The notes: a model not told the origin generated them from the letters alone. Counted from the stretch's first letter, positions 1 to 13,430 are shown. The stretch: 64,000 bases of DNA from Calonectria ilicicola (GCA_020809705.1 CP085829.1:3162001-3226000), one strand, 5' to 3'. Program-made: numbers and translations.

Positions 1-535
1 AAAAATCATCTCCTTTACCTTCTTATATAAATAATACTCCTAAGTATATAAATACTATAATTAAACTAAAGTATTTATTAAATCTACTTTAGCTTTCTCT
101 TTCTTTTTATTAATTTAATTCTTCTTATAAGAAATCTATTTAATTAAAAAAAAATAAATATATAAAAGTAAAAGAAAGAATATATTTATAAGCTTAAGTA
201 GAAATACTTTTAAAATTATAGCTAGAATATTTATTCTTTATATAAAATTTATAATAGCTTTTTCTTTTAGTTATAATATAGGATAATTACTTAATATAAA
301 AATAAGCTAAATAATAAAATATCTTAAAATCAAACTTATTAATTAATTTAACAATATCCTTTTAATAAGCTTCAATTATCTTAAAATAAAGCATAACCTT
401 AGTAATATAATCTAATATCTTATTAGTACCTAGATTATAAGAAGATAAAAAAAGGAAAAAATATACAGTAGTTATAAGTGGGGAAACTAGTCTATTTACC
501 TAGCCTTAGAATAAGATCAATAAGAGGAGGAGTAT
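1..535 (+). repeat. 3' internal part of an R1 LTR element, decayed
   Basis: This is AT-rich sequence without an open frame, lying just upstream (element sense) of the LTR at 536-937. Its last 40 bases carry a purine-rich run (aagaggaggag, about 521-532) in the position of a polypurine tract. The same motif, less mutated, precedes the LTR at 2294 and, in reverse, the one at 30401. I infer the tail of an R1 element whose 5' part lies outside the window. I could not read a protein domain in it. Confidence 0.45.
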
Positions 536-937
536 TGTATTATGATCTAAATACTTAAAGGTAGTAATTATAGGTAGAATCCTAATTAATTATAATAAAA
601 CTACCCTGGATTTATATAATTAGTTAATAAGAGTAAAGTTAAATAGCCCCTATTCGATATTACCAAGGATTATAATAAATATTATTAAATTAATTTTATT
701 TGATTATTATAATAATAGAATCTTAGATATAATAATATATAGATGGATTAGGTCTTATTGTAAGAAATGGAATTAATTAGCTTTTAATATAACTTAATTA
801 CTTTAATTATAATTGATTATTATTTAATGTAATACTTTTATTGTTTTATTTTATTATAATGTGCTTAATTATCTTGTTAATAATAAATCTTTTGTTTTGA
901 TTGGTTTATTAAGTTGGGAATTGACCAGACTGTTACA
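536..937 (+). repeat. R1-family LTR (3' LTR of an element entering from the left)
   Basis: This is an LTR of about 400 bp. Its 3' half aligns by eye with those at 2294-2688, 2690-3489 and, inverted, 30010-30401 and 44013-44405; its 5' half is more diverged. The shared 3' end reads gaccagacYgttaca and the 5' end derives from TGTTACAAC. Sense is set by the integrase and chromodomain read in linked copies. The sequence right of it is integrase-coding sequence of another copy of the same family, so this element appears inserted into that copy. Confidence 0.7.
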
Positions 938-1580
938 TTATATTAATTATAAATAAATTAATTAAGTAAAAAAATTATTTATTATATAATTAGTATATAA
1001 TATATTTTATAATTATAATATTAAAATAATATTAATAAAAGCTAATTTTAATTTTATACTAAATACTTATTAAGCTTCTTTAGAAGATATAATTTAAGTA
1101 AAAGTAATAATTAAATTAAATAATTTAAAAAAACTATATAAAGAAATAAAAATTAAATTTAAGTTTATTTATAATATTATAAAAAGATATTATAATTTTA
1201 AAAGATTAAAGAGATTAATTTTTTTAAAGAGAGATATAGTTTATTTAATAATAAAAAATCTTATAATAAAATAATAAAATAAAAAAATTAACTTTATATA
1301 AATTAAATTTTACTTAATAAAAAGAAAAATATTAAAAAATAATTATAAATTTAATCTTTTAAATAATATTAAAGTTCACTCTATTTTCTATATTTTATTA
1401 CTAGAACCTAATAATAATATCTAAGTTAATATAAAACTTAATTATAAATTATAAATAAAAAATCTAGAAGATCAATAAGAAGTTAAAAAATCCTATAAAG
1501 AAAAGAAAAAAATAAAAAATTTAAAATTAAATAAAAAGATTATAAAAAAATAATCTAAAAATTTATTAAATATCTTATAT
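938..1580 (+). pseudogene. R1 chromovirus integrase C-terminus and chromodomain, RIP-mutated
   Basis: The plus strand is the reverse complement of about 31300-31980 in the R1 element further right, and the alignment is close over several hundred bases. In translation a stop-riddled GPY/F-type integrase end can be followed. The stretch at 1370-1410 reads as NNIKVHSIF then a LLEP-like motif, matching the usual NIHPVFHVSLLEP signature of Ty3/Gypsy integrases. After it, about 1480-1575, comes a chromodomain-like stretch (KFKIK*KDYKKII*K) in which the two expected tryptophans are stops, as RIP produces from TGG. The rest of this element to the left is displaced by the LTR at 536-937. Confidence 0.7.
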
Positions 1581-2293
1581 ATTACTTAAAAATACTAAAA
1601 ATATTCTTAAAAATATAATATTAAGTAAACTATTAAGATTAATAGTATTCTAATTAATAATATCTATAGCCTTTAAAAATTATACTTAAATAATAATCTT
1701 TAATTTTATCTAATCTATCTTCTTTAATTTATTTAAAGAAAAAATATTTTAATATATTATTTTTATATCTTTTATTTTAAATTAATATTTTTAATAATAA
1801 AAATAAAATAAATAATTTAAGAATTTCTAAATTTTAATTTAAGTAATAAATACTTTTACTTATATATAAAAGAACTTTTTCTTAATTATCTTCTTTTTTA
1901 TATTTAAATAATTAAACTTTTAATTTATTTAGATTATTATAAAATATTAATACTTACTTATACTTATTATTTATAAAAATAATATATATATAATTAAAAA
2001 TATTTTTAAAATATTATATATTTTATTATAATAAATATATTTACTATAATAATTATTAAAATCTAATAATATTTTATATTATAAATTTTTAAAAAAGTAA
2101 AAGAAATATAATATAATTTTAAAATTAATTAAATTAATAAATTAAGCTTAAATATTAATATAAAAATATAATTTAAAATTATTTAAATTATAAAATATAA
2201 TTAGAAAATATTTTAAAGATTAAGAATAAGAAACTTATATATAAGATCAACCTAATAAACCTTAAGGATAAGACCAATAGAGAGAGAACATCA
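1581..2293 (+). repeat. R1 element 3' untranslated region with polypurine tract
   Basis: This AT-rich stretch links the chromodomain remnant to the 3' LTR. The distance from integrase end to LTR (about 0.87 kb) equals that in the R1 element at 30010-44405 once the solo LTR there is removed. The last bases before the LTR hold a purine tract (agagagagaaca, 2279-2290). No other feature is visible. Confidence 0.55.
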
Positions 2294-2688
2294 TATTATA
2301 ATTTATAATACACCTAAATAATCAAAAACAATAAAACCAATATTCACTTACCCTATAGCCCCATACCAACCAATAAGAAAGCACTTACAAGCAATTACCC
2401 ACAATATTAATAATCACCTTATAATTAATATCTTAATTATTAATATATTAGATAGAATTAATATAATAAGTGCTTACTAAGTAATAGTATATAGATAGAT
2501 TAGAATCTGCCCTTATAGCTGATATTAACTAGCTTTTAATATAATTTAATTACCTTAATTATAATTAATTATTACCTAATATAATACTTTTATTATTTTA
2601 TTTATTATAATATATTTAATTATTCTGCTAATAATAAACCCTTTGTTCTAATTGGTTTATTAAGTTGGGAATTAACCAGACCGTTATA
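2294..2688 (+). repeat. R1-family 3' LTR
   Basis: 395 bp LTR following the polypurine tract at 2279-2290. It starts with TATTATAAT (from TGTTACAAC) and ends ccgttata (from ccgttaca). The right neighbour is the interrupted remainder of another R1 LTR, so this element landed inside that LTR. The 5 bases after it (ctaac) cannot be checked against a left TSD because the element's 5' end is off the window. Confidence 0.75.
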
Positions 2689-2796
2689 CTAACATTCACT
2701 TATCTTATAATCTTATATCAATTAATAAAAAAACACTTATAAATAATCATTTATAATATTAATAATTATTTTATAATTAATATTTTAATTATTAAT

Positions 2797-3240
2797 TGTT
2801 AGAGGTTATAATACAGTGGAAGGTAAAAAGGGATAAGCTTATAATTAGGCTTAGTAAATAAGTATATATTATATTATTGTTTTTATTTTAGAGGGGCTAT
2901 ATGTTATATATATAGATGAATATTTCCTCTATTAATAAGTAATTTTAATATTTTAATTTCTAAGCAATTATATTATAAATCAATGATTTATAAGTTTTTA
3001 TATTATTAATCAATGATTTATAAGCCTTTTATATTATAAAGCAATGGATTTATAATCATTTATTATAAATCAAAATATTTGATTTTTCTATACAGTATAT
3101 ATAGTATTATTAATACTATATTAGCTTATAATAATAAGAAAAAATTCAGCTATTTAATAGTTTAACTTTTATCTTTAAAGGTTAATATTCAGAGAGTTAT
3201 TTTAGCTTATTATATTTATTCTATAAGTTTTTATTTAACA
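2797..3240. repeat. Solo LTR of an unnamed family, TSD TTAAT
   Basis: A 444 bp insertion begins TGTTAGAGG and ends TTTAACA, so TGTTA/TAACA form inverted tips as in LTRs. It is flanked by identical 5 bp repeats TTAAT at 2792-2796 and 3241-3245. Comparison with the uninterrupted R1 LTR at 2294-2688 shows the exact empty site. I saw no second copy in the window. It contains a tandem array at about 2970-3070. Confidence 0.85.
2970..3070. repeat. Tandem palindromic repeat inside the solo LTR
   Basis: Three to four imperfect units of about 30 bp, each with the core ataaatcaatgatttataa. That core is itself close to a palindrome (ttataaatc / gatttataa). Each unit can fold into a short hairpin. Confidence 0.7.
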
Positions 3241-3489
3241 TTAATATATTAAATAAAACTAATATAATAAGCACCTATTAAATAATAATATATAATTAAT
3301 TAAAATCTACTTTTATAACTAATATTAACTAACTTTTAATATAATTTAATTACCTTAATTATAATTAACTATTACCTAATATAATACTTCTATTATTTTA
3401 TTTCACTATAATATACTTAACCACCTTGCTAACAATAAACCCTTTATTTTGATTGGTTTATTAAGTTAGGAATTGACCAGACCGTTACA

Positions 3490-3744
3490 GGATTAGATAG
3501 TTAAAATCTAAAGAGAAGTGAGGTTTATTTATAGAGGTTAAGAAAGGTGTAGTATTATATATATATAAATAGATCTTGTATAGATTCTAAGGTTAAGAAA
3601 AGGGAGGGCTAGATAGTACCTATCTGAGTAATTAAAAGTGCTTTTTTTTATTTAATATTCAATGAAAATACAATTATTGTTATATATATATGTAATAGTG
3701 GAATTATTTTTTAAGGATAAGTAGACTAATTATTAATTTATTAA
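3490..3744. repeat. AT-rich spacer with repeat M copy
   Basis: Contains, at about 3591-3690, a copy of a repeat of about 100 bp (M) with the core gagggctagata and taattaaaagtgctttt. The same repeat abuts the arm tips of the long-TIR family at 9918, 52736 and, inverted, 54276. Here it is in direct orientation and about 50 bp away from the arm tip, so it may be the end of another broken copy. Nothing else is recognisable. Confidence 0.5.
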
Positions 3745-6700
3745 TGCTTGCTATAATACCTTACTTTTGTTTATAGTAAATATATTATACTTCTCTTAAG
3801 ACCTTTTTTATTTAATTTTTATATTTTTTATTATAAATATTATTTATAAAGATTTTTTTTTATTTTTTTACTTTTTTAAATTAAAATTTAAAAATATTAT
3901 TTTTATTTATTATTATTTTAAAAGTTTTAAATTTATTTTTAATAAATTTTTAAATATTAAAATTAAAATTATTAATATAATAAATAAATATTTAAAATTT
4001 ATATTTAATAAGCTTTATTTTTTAATATATTAAAAGTTTAATATTTTTAATTATATTTAATTTTTATTTAATAAATTTTAATTAATAATATATATATAAT
4101 TTAAAAGGAAATTATTTATAAAAAATATTATTAATATATTTTTTAATATTTAAATAATTTATATTATAATTTTAAAAGATATAATATTTAAATAATATTA
4201 TATTAAAAATAATAAAAGATATATATTAAGATTTATAATTTTAATAAAGTATTATAACTCTTCTCTAAATACATTAAACCAACAAGTCACATATAGCTTT
4301 CAACCTTCTATAAGTAGAAGCTACCTAGTAATATAGAGAAGACAAGCAATATTCAATCTTATACTACAGGACCTACCTTTCCGTATTGTGAGGCGAAACG
4401 CTGCATCTAACCTTCCGTTGGCTAATATTGATTTGTTGTATTAGAGACCTCATTATCTTACCTAATTACTTACCTCTAGCTAGAACCTATGTACCAAATG
4501 TTGACTGCATCTAGAAGTGTAATATAAGGGAAATTATTTTAAATATAATTATTTAAATTTTTATAAAAATAATTTTATTATAAATTGATTATATTTTAAT
4601 TAAATAAATTATATAATTAAATTTAATAATATTTATTATTATTATAGCTTTAAAGCTCTCTTTAGGGTAAAGCTTATAATTTACTAAAATAAAAAGAATT
4701 AATAATTAAAATATATTAATAAAACTATTAAAAGAATTAATAAATATAATTAAGATTTAAAAGTAAAGAATAAAATTTATATTTTTAATTTTAAATTTTT
4801 TTAATAAAATAAAATTAAAGAAAAAAAGTAAAAATATTATAAAGATACCTATTTAATAAATTAAAGTTAGAAGTATTATTCTTTATTAAAAAATATCTAT
4901 AAGTTATAAAAGAAAATCTACTTAAACTTACTAAAAATATTATTTATAATATTTATTACTTTTATAATAAGAAAGGGAACTATATAAAAACACTATACTA
5001 CTTATAGCTATTCTTAAAGATATAATATTTTAAAAAATTAATAGATTTTAGTAAAATAAAATAACTGTAAAGCCTCTAATTATAAACTTTATTATAAGAA
5101 CTAAATATAATATTAATAAATTTTAATAAGAATATAATCCTTAATAATTATAAACTTAATACAATATATCCTTTAAAAATAAAACCTTATAAAAATAAAA
5201 CTTAAAATAATTAAATTAATTTATTATACTTTATAAAAACTAAAAAAATAAAAAAACAAATTAAAAATACTTAATTTCTTTATTAACTTAAAAATAAATC
5301 TTCTTTTATAAACTAAATCCTTTATTTTATAACTAAGATCTATTAATTTATTCTATATTATTATAAAATACTTCCCTTTACTATTACTAAATACCCTTAA
5401 TTATATTATAATAGTAATACTAAAATTAATAAATAAAAATAAAATAAATAAAGAAAATCTTCTCTTAAGAAATCTTTAAAAATTACTTATAAATCTTATA
5501 ATTATATTTCCTTAAGTAAATTCTTTTATACTTTAAAATTAATATATTTATAATCTTTAAATAATAATTATTATTTTTATTTATTCTTTTTTATAATATT
5601 ATTTTTTTATTTTTTAATTTAAATATATTTAAAAATACTTTCTTATTAAATTATATAATATTTAATATAAAAGTATAAAGTTATAATTATTAATTAAAAG
5701 ATATTATAAGTAATTTTAAGAGCTTTACTTAATTAGCTTTTATTAATAAGTATAATTATTATATAATTTATATATATTTAAAATTAAATAATATTTTAAA
5801 TCTTATAATTAGAAATAATAAGTAAATTAAGATAGTTTTAATATTTTAAATAATCTTTAATATAATTACTAAAAAACCCTTTAATTACTTTATTATATTA
5901 TTATTTTATTTTCTTATTATTAAAAATAATATTCTTGATATATTTAATTAACTTATTTTTAAAATAAATAATATATTTATTATTATTAATTAAAAGAAAG
6001 GGATTTTAAATTAAAAGTTATATAGTCTTATTAATTATATCTTTATTAATATATTTATTTTATATTATATTTAAAAAGAGATTATTAATTTTTATTAGTT
6101 TTATTATTATAAAATAAGAATTAAAGATTTACTATTAAAATTACTTAAATTAAAGATTATAAATTAAGGTTTTATAATTTAATTAATTATATTAAAGATT
6201 ATAAGATTATAGGATTTATATTTAACTTTTATTATAAAACTAATTCTTTCTTTAATAAATATAAGAGTTAGTTTAGAGAAATAAGGAAATTCCTTTAATT
6301 AAAATAAATTGAAATTAAAGTTTTTATAAATAAAGCTTTTAAATAAAATAAGTAAAAAAAGAATAATTATTAAAATATATTAATTAAGTAAAATAAAGAT
6401 TATAAATAAAGTAGATTTATAAATATTATTTATATTTTAATTAACTTAAAAGTTAAGCAATTATAATCTTAAGATTAAAACTACTTTTAAGCTTATTATA
6501 AACTTATTAAGATTAAAGTTATTAAGGCTAGAGTCTTTATTATTAATTTTTATAAGATTAGATTTTTTATTATTATTAAATATACTTTTTTTACTTTTAA
6601 TAATTAAAAAAATAATATATTATTTTAAAAAAATTAAAGATTTAAAAGATTTTTAAAATAATAAAAAGATTAAAGATTAAAGCTTATTTATAATTATTAT

Positions 6701-9700
6701 AAATAAGTTATTACTTTTATTTTTAATAATTAGTAGATTTTCTTTTAAAGTAAAAATATTTAAAATTTTTAAAGTTAATAAAGTTAATTACTTAATTAAG
6801 ATTTTAAGTAGCTTTTATAAATGCTTAACTATTATAATTTTAATAAATTGCTTTTTAGCTTTTTTAATAATATTAAAGCTATTAAGAATATTAGTTTTAA
6901 TTTATAATTACTAGATACTATTTCTTAAAGTAATTTTATAAACCTTATAATTCTTTTTTAGCTTGTAATTAAAATTAAAAGAAAAACTATTATTTAAAAT
7001 AATAATAGCTCATTAATAAAAGTCTTAAAGATAAGAGATAATAAATTAATAAATATATTTATTTTTATTTTAATTAAAGATTTTAATACTAGGATTTATT
7101 AAAAATAAGAGAATCTTTGTTTAAAAGTAAAGAGTTTTAAGTTATTAATTTTAATTTATTTAATCTACTTTTTATAAGTAATAAAATAGAATCTAATAAT
7201 TATATAAAAAGCTTTATTAAAATTATAAAATTTAAAAATATTAATATTTAATTTATTTAAAATAATATAATTAAGAAAAATTATATTTCTTTTAATATTT
7301 ATTTTATATAAAAATAATTTATTAAAATATTTTTAAAATTTAAAAATTTAATTTTAAAAATAAAAAGAAATTAATTATTATAAAAAAAGAGATAATTATT
7401 AATATTAAAAGCTTTTTAAATAATTATTTCTTTTATATTTTAATTAATTAACCTAATTAATTCTTTAATTACTTAAAAGTAATTAAATAGCTTTAGGTAT
7501 TTATACTCTTAGCCTTTATATTATTTTATAATTAGTATATTATAAATAATAAAATTAAAAATTTAATTTATTTTAATAAAGAATTATTTTTAATTTAAAA
7601 TTAAAATTTTTATTTAAAGTTATTAATTTTTATAATAAGAATTATAAATAAATAATTAAATAATAGCTTAATTTTATATATAAAAAGCCTAATAATAATT
7701 AATAAAAAAAAGAACTATTTTAATAAAGAATTACTTATTATATATAATTATAAAAAAAGCTAAATAAAGAAGTTTAATAGTAAATTATAATTAGTAAATT
7801 AGTAATTATTAAAAAGATAAAGAAAATATTACTTTAAAAAAAGAATATTTTTAAAAGTTTAATTAATTTTAAAAGTAATTTTAAAATAATAGATTATAAT
7901 AGTATTATTAAGTTTATAAATTAAGATTTATAAAATATAAAGAATTTTAAAATTATTAATTATTTTATTATATTAAAAAATAAAAAAGAATTTAAAAATT
8001 AAAATAATAATAAATTTAATTATCTCTTTTTTAAAGATAAAAATTATTAAAAAGTTTAATTATGCTAATTTAAACTTTAAAAAATTAATTATTATTTTTA
8101 AAAAATATATAAAAAAGAAAGTTAAAATTATTAAAATAAACTTAATTAATATATAGTTAAAAAGTAATAAATTAATTATTAAATATTATAAGGAGTTTAA
8201 ATCTTATATAGCTCTTTTAATCTTTAAAAAGCTTTAAATATTACTTTTATTAAAAATAATTTTATTATAAAAGTTATTATTTTAAGTAAGTATAAGAAAA
8301 TAATAATATAGATTATTAAATAGTTTTATATTAGCTATTATAAATTAAGATAGTTAAAGTTAATAATTATAATTAAAGAAAAAGAAAAGAAGAAAAAAGA
8401 ATTTTTTTAATTAAATTTTAAAAGAATTAAAAGTAACTTATAATATACTTAAAGTAAGTAAAATTTATAATTATAAGTAATATAAATAATTTATAAAACT
8501 TAAAGTAATATATAATTAAATAGATTATTATCTTTATAATATATAACTTATAAAGTTTATTTTAAAATTACTATTTTTCTTTATCTTATTTATCTTTTTT
8601 TATTATTTTTTCTTATATTTTATCTTTTTTAATATAATTAATTCTTTTATAAGTAAGAATTATAATATATTTTTTAATATTAATTATAAATTTTATTTTA
8701 ATAAATTATATATTAATTCCTTTTTTATTAAAATTAATATCTTTTATAATAAGTATAATAATTATTAAAAGAATATTAAAAAAAATAGCTATAATAAGCT
8801 TATAATCTTTATTTTTTTTATTTTATTTTTTTAATTTTTTTTAGTAAATTATTAAAACTTTTAATTTTTAAATTTATAATTATATTACTTTTAATTAAAC
8901 TAATCTATTACTTTATATTAAGCTTATATTTAAAAATAGTTTTATTCCCTTTATTTAATTTTTAATATTTTTCTTTCTTATTCATTATTTTAATTTTAAT
9001 AATAATTAAATTATTATAATTAATTTTTACTTTCTTTCTAATATTTCTTTTATTTAATTTATTTATATTTTTACTAATTAAAGCTACTTTTATAATTAAT
9101 TTTATTATTTTTTATTTTAATATAAAAAATATATAAAAGCTTTAATTCTCTTATTTATTAATTAAATTAGTTTATTTTTTTTATTTTTATTATATTTAAT
9201 TCTTTATCTTAATTTATTTAAGTATTTATAATTATATCTTTATATTTTTTTATTTTAGTAAATTATAAGCTCTAACCTAAAAAAAGCTCTAAAATTATAA
9301 TAATAATAAATATAATTAAATTTAACTATATAATTCACCTAACTAAGATATAATTAACTTATAATAAAATTACCCTTATAAAAACTTAAATAATTATACT
9401 TAAAATAACTTTCTTTACTAAAACTATAAATCCTAATATATATTCTTTATTAACTTTAATATAATATTATTTAAATACTATATCCTTTAAAACTATAACC
9501 TAAATTACCTAAATATTAAAAAATATATTAATAATATTCTTTATAAATAATTTTCTTTTAAATTATATATATATTATTAATTAAAACTTATTAAATAAAA
9601 ATTAAATATAATTAAAAATATTAAATTTTTAATATATTAAAAAATAAAATTTATTAAATATAAATTTTAAATATTTATTTATTATATTAATAATTTTAAT

Positions 9701-9917
9701 TTTAATATTTAAAAATTTATTAAAAATAAATTTAAAACTTTTAAAATAATAATAAATAAAATTAATATATTTAGATTTTAATTTAAGAAAATAAATAAAT
9801 AAAAAAGGATCTTTATAAATAATATTTATAATAAGAAATATAAAAGTTAGATAAAAAAGATTTTAAAAGAAGTATAATATATTTACTATAAATGAAAGTA
9901 AGGTATTATAATAAGTA
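3745..9917. mobile_element. Element with inverted arms of about 670 bp (class II-like, unclassified)
   Basis: The left arm (3745-4694, minus a 275 bp insertion and its TSD) is the reverse complement of the right arm (9247-9917). After removing the insertion both arms are about 670 bp, and nearly all differences are C/T or G/A. Tips read tgcttgctataatacc on the left and ggtattataataagta on the right. The interior (4695-9246) has no open frame and I could not identify a transposase. Further arms occur at 45840-46090, 52025-52735 and 54367-55015. Arms this long are known from some Mutator-like elements, but no diagnostic TSD or motif supports that here. An inverted pair of LTR-like units cannot be excluded. 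Confidence 0.65.
4250..4524 (+). repeat. R2-family solo LTR inside the left arm
   Basis: 275 bp, the same length as the LTRs at 10468-10742 and 26934-27208. It starts tattataactc (from TGTTACAACTC) and ends gtgtaata (from GTGTAACA). Flanks are TAAAG (4245-4249) and TAAGG (4525-4529), one transition apart. The other arms of the host element show the empty site. Its centre keeps CG and CA dinucleotides (4379-4412), so it is less mutated than its surroundings. Confidence 0.85.
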
Positions 9918-10109
9918 TAAGGTTAAGGAAAAGAGAGGGCTAGATAATATTTATCTAAGTAATTAAAAGTGCTTTCTTTTTCTATTTAATATTTAATAAT
10001 GATATAATTATTATTATATTTCTTTATAATTATATTATATTAATTAATTATATAAAAGATAAATATTTTAATTATATTTAGTTATTTTATAATTATAATT
10101 AAAAGGATA
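9918..10109 (+). repeat. Repeat M at the right tip of the long-TIR element
   Basis: From 9918 to about 10015 runs the M repeat (core gagggctagata, then taattaaaagtgctttc). It directly abuts the arm tip here, at 52736 and, inverted, before 54367. It may therefore be the true outer end of the element. The remaining bases to 10109 are AT-rich with nothing recognisable. Confidence 0.55.
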
Positions 10110-10230
10110 TTAAATATATAATGCTTAGTGTGCTTTTAGGTAAAAGTAGTAGTTTAGGTTATAATTGATTTTATAGGCTTATAGGTTTTAATTAAGTTAT
10201 TAGATAGGGTTTTTTTTTTAAAAAAAAGAA
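10110..10230 (+). repeat. 5'-truncated copy of the candidate SINE
   Basis: About 120 bp matching the 3' part of the minus-strand element at 44481-44809, including the phrase ttttaattaagttattagat. It ends with a T-run and then an A-run (10210-10227), just as that copy does. The tRNA-like head is missing, so the two copies share only the 3' end. Confidence 0.6.
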
Positions 10231-10467
10231 TTGGATTTCTTTTAAAAAAAAGATCTTTTTAATTTAAAATTTATTTATTTTAATTATCTTTTTTATTAAA
10301 AAATATTAATATTTAATAATCTTAATTTAAATAATTTTAATATCTTTTTAATATTTTTCTAATACTTATATTTATATTTTAATTTTATTTTTATATATCT
10401 TAATTTTATTTTATTAAATTAAATATTAAATTAAAATATTTACTTTTAATAAAAAAACTAGTTTTAA
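10231..10467. other. AT-rich spacer, nothing recognisable
   Basis: Heavily mutated sequence between the SINE fragment and the R2 element. The last five bases (TTTAA, 10463-10467) are the left target-site duplication of the R2 element. Confidence 0.5.
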
Positions 10468-10742
10468 TATTATAACTCTTCTCTAAATATATTAGACCAA
10501 TAAGTTACATATAGCTTTCAATCTTCTATAAGTAGAAGCTACCTAATAATATAGAGAAGACAAGCAATATTCAATCTTATACTATAGAACCTACCTTTTT
10601 ATATTATAAAATAAAATATTATATTTAATCTTCTATTAATTAATATTAACTTATTATATTAAAGATCTTATTATCTTATTTAATTACTTATCTTTAGTTA
10701 GAATTTATATATTAAATATTAATTATATTTAAAAGTATAATA
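10468..10742 (+). repeat. R2 5' LTR
   Basis: 275 bp with tips TATTATAACTC and GTATAATA (from TGTTACAACTC and GTGTAACA). It is more mutated than its partner at 26934-27208: almost every C before A has become T. Confidence 0.85.
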
Positions 10743-13430
10743 AGTAATAATAATTATTAAATTTTAAATTAAGTGATTTTAATTTAAAGAAAGAATATAA
10801 AAATTAAATAAAATAAAGAAATTTATCTTTTTATAAATAAAATTAATTAAATAAGAAAAAAGTTTAATTTATTAATTAAATAATTAATTTAATTAAGTAT
10901 TAGATTAATTAAATTAGTTATTATATATAAATTTTAAAGATTTTTTAATTATTATTTTAAATTCTTTATTAAAGGAAAGAGATTTATTAATATAATTACT
11001 TTTAGTAATCTAGAGACCTTATTTAATTAAAAACATAATAAAAGTAATTAGTTTATAATAACAAAAGTCCTATAAGAAGAAAAACCTCCAAAATATTAGA
11101 ATATAATAGACCTTTATATTATTAAAATTATTTAAAATTTAATTAAAAAGATTATTATTAAAGTAAAAGATAAAAGAATTTTACTTTATAAATTAAATTA
11201 TTTTATATATATTTTCTTAAAGAAATTAAAAATAAAAAAAATCTAAAATTAATTTTTAAAAATATTTAAATAATTATTTAAATAATAGAAATAATAATAT
11301 TAAAATCTTAACTTAATTTAATTTTAAAAAGAAAATTAATATTATTAAATATTACTTATATTTATAAAAATCTAGTTAATCTTAATAAATAAAAAGTTAT
11401 ATTAAGTAAAAGTATTCTAATCTTAGTTATATTAAATCTATTTTAAGAATTATAGGAGATAAGTTTAGATATTATTAATTTAAAGATTTAAAAATTAAAA
11501 GAATTAAAAGGAATAATAAAACCACCATTATTAAAAAATAAAATAAAAAAAATACTAGAAAGTTTATAATAAAAGCTAAGGATAGTAAATCTAGTTAAAA
11601 GGAATAAGATAATTAATTAATTAATTAAGTTAATAGATAAATTAAATTTAAGTTTAATTAGGATTTAAAAGAAAGGTAAAGGTTAAAATAAGTCTATTCT
11701 ATCTTATCCTTTTATACTAGAAAGTATTAGTAGATTAAGTATAGTCTTTTTATAGTTAAAGGTGATATTATTTAAAATTAAAGAAAAATTATTTTATATT
11801 ATTTTTAAATTAAGGGGTAATATAAAATATTAATAAAAGAAATTTTATTTAAAATTATAAATAAGGAATTAGATTATAGATTATATTAAAATAAATAAAA
11901 TTATTTAATAAAAAATTAGAATTAATAGAATATTAAAATTTAAGAAAGTATAAAAGTAATTAATTATTTAAATTAAGAATATTAATTTTTTTTAATTTAA
12001 TAATAAAATAAAAAAAACTAAGAAAAAAGAATTATAATATAATAATAAGTAAATTATCTTTATAAATATTAAAATATAAATCTAAGTAATTAGATCTATT
12101 TAAAAAGATAATTCTAATATTAATTATAATTATATTAAATAAAATATTTAAAATTTACTTTAAAGATTTATATTAAAATAATATTATTATTAATTAAATC
12201 TAAAAAAATAAAGGAAATTTATAATTATTATAAAAATCTTTTTTAATATAATTTAAAAAGAGTTTAAAATAAAGAAAAAATAAATAATATATTAGATAGA
12301 AATAGTTAAATATAATTAATAAAATATTCTAAATAGTATTTTAATATATAATTTTATTTTATAAGTATTTAATTAAATAAGATCTATTAAATAGATAGAA
12401 AAATACTAGCTTTTAATAATAATATATAATTAATTAATAATAGATCTATATTTACTATATTTAAAATTAATAAAAAGTAATATTTAAAATAATTATATTA
12501 AAAAGATTAATTAGATCTATAAGGAGTTATAAAAGAAATTAAAGAATAAGTAATATATAAGGGACTAAGTAGCCCTTTAAAACCTAAAAATAAATATTAA
12601 AAAGATATATATAATAATAAAAGAAAAAATAAAGAAAATTAAGTTAATTAAAATTAATAAAGTAAAAGATATTATTTTTCCTATTAATAAATCAAATTAA
12701 AAAAAAGTATATTTATAATAATATTAAAAATAATAGATATTTTAAATATAAATTAAATAATAAGTAGTAGAAAGAAGAAGTTAAGAGGGATTTTAATTAT
12801 AATTAAAGGAATTTAAGAAGAAAAAAATAATTAAATTAATTATTATTATAAGTTATAATATAATAGATTAAGAAGTTAGAATTTATAGTATTTTAATTAT
12901 TATTAATAGTAATAATATAAAAAAAACTAATAATATATCTTTAAGACTTATCTTTATTAAAATAAAAGAGATTTTTATAATTAGAAATAATAATTATTTT
13001 ATAATAATTATATACTTATTAAAGAAAATATTAAAGATAATTTTAAGAAGGAAGATTTAAATAAAAAAAGAAACCTAATATTTACTAGATATATAGAAGT
13101 ATATTATATAAATATTACTATTTTAAAAAAAAAGAAGATAATTTTTAAAAAATATAAATTATTAAAGTAATTAATAGATCTAATTTTATAAAAAAGTTTA
13201 AAAAAAATAATATTTATATATAAATTAAAATATAATTTAATAATATAAAAGAATATTATTAAGTATATATTAATATTAAATATTTTATTATATTAGTAAA
13301 TTATAATTAATTAAAAAAATATAAGAAAAATAAAATAAAAGTTATAAACCTTTAAAAAAATAAATAATATTAAATCCTAACTTATAATTATAAAAATAAC
13401 TACCTTTAACTTTTATTTTATTAAAATTAT
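10743..13430 (+). pseudogene. R2 leader and gag region, unreadable
   Basis: This is the position expected for gag, between the 5' LTR and pol. The region is packed with stop codons and I could not recognise a zinc knuckle or capsid motif. The assignment rests on position alone. Confidence 0.35.

Larger units (their letters stand above)
2689..3489 (+). repeat. R1-family LTR, host copy split by insertions
   Basis: The sequence at 2689-2796 and 3246-3489 together makes one LTR of about 350 bp, lacking its first 40 bases. It matches the LTR at 2294-2688 position by position. A foreign 444 bp LTR sits between the halves. The intact end reads gaccagaccgttaca at 3475-3489 and is among the least mutated R1 termini in the window. 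Confidence 0.7.

Noticed and set aside
3742..9920. TAA on both sides of the long-TIR element as a 3 bp TSD (Harbinger-type)
   Set aside because: Three A/T bases match easily by chance in DNA of this composition, and the M repeat at the tips makes the true ends uncertain.
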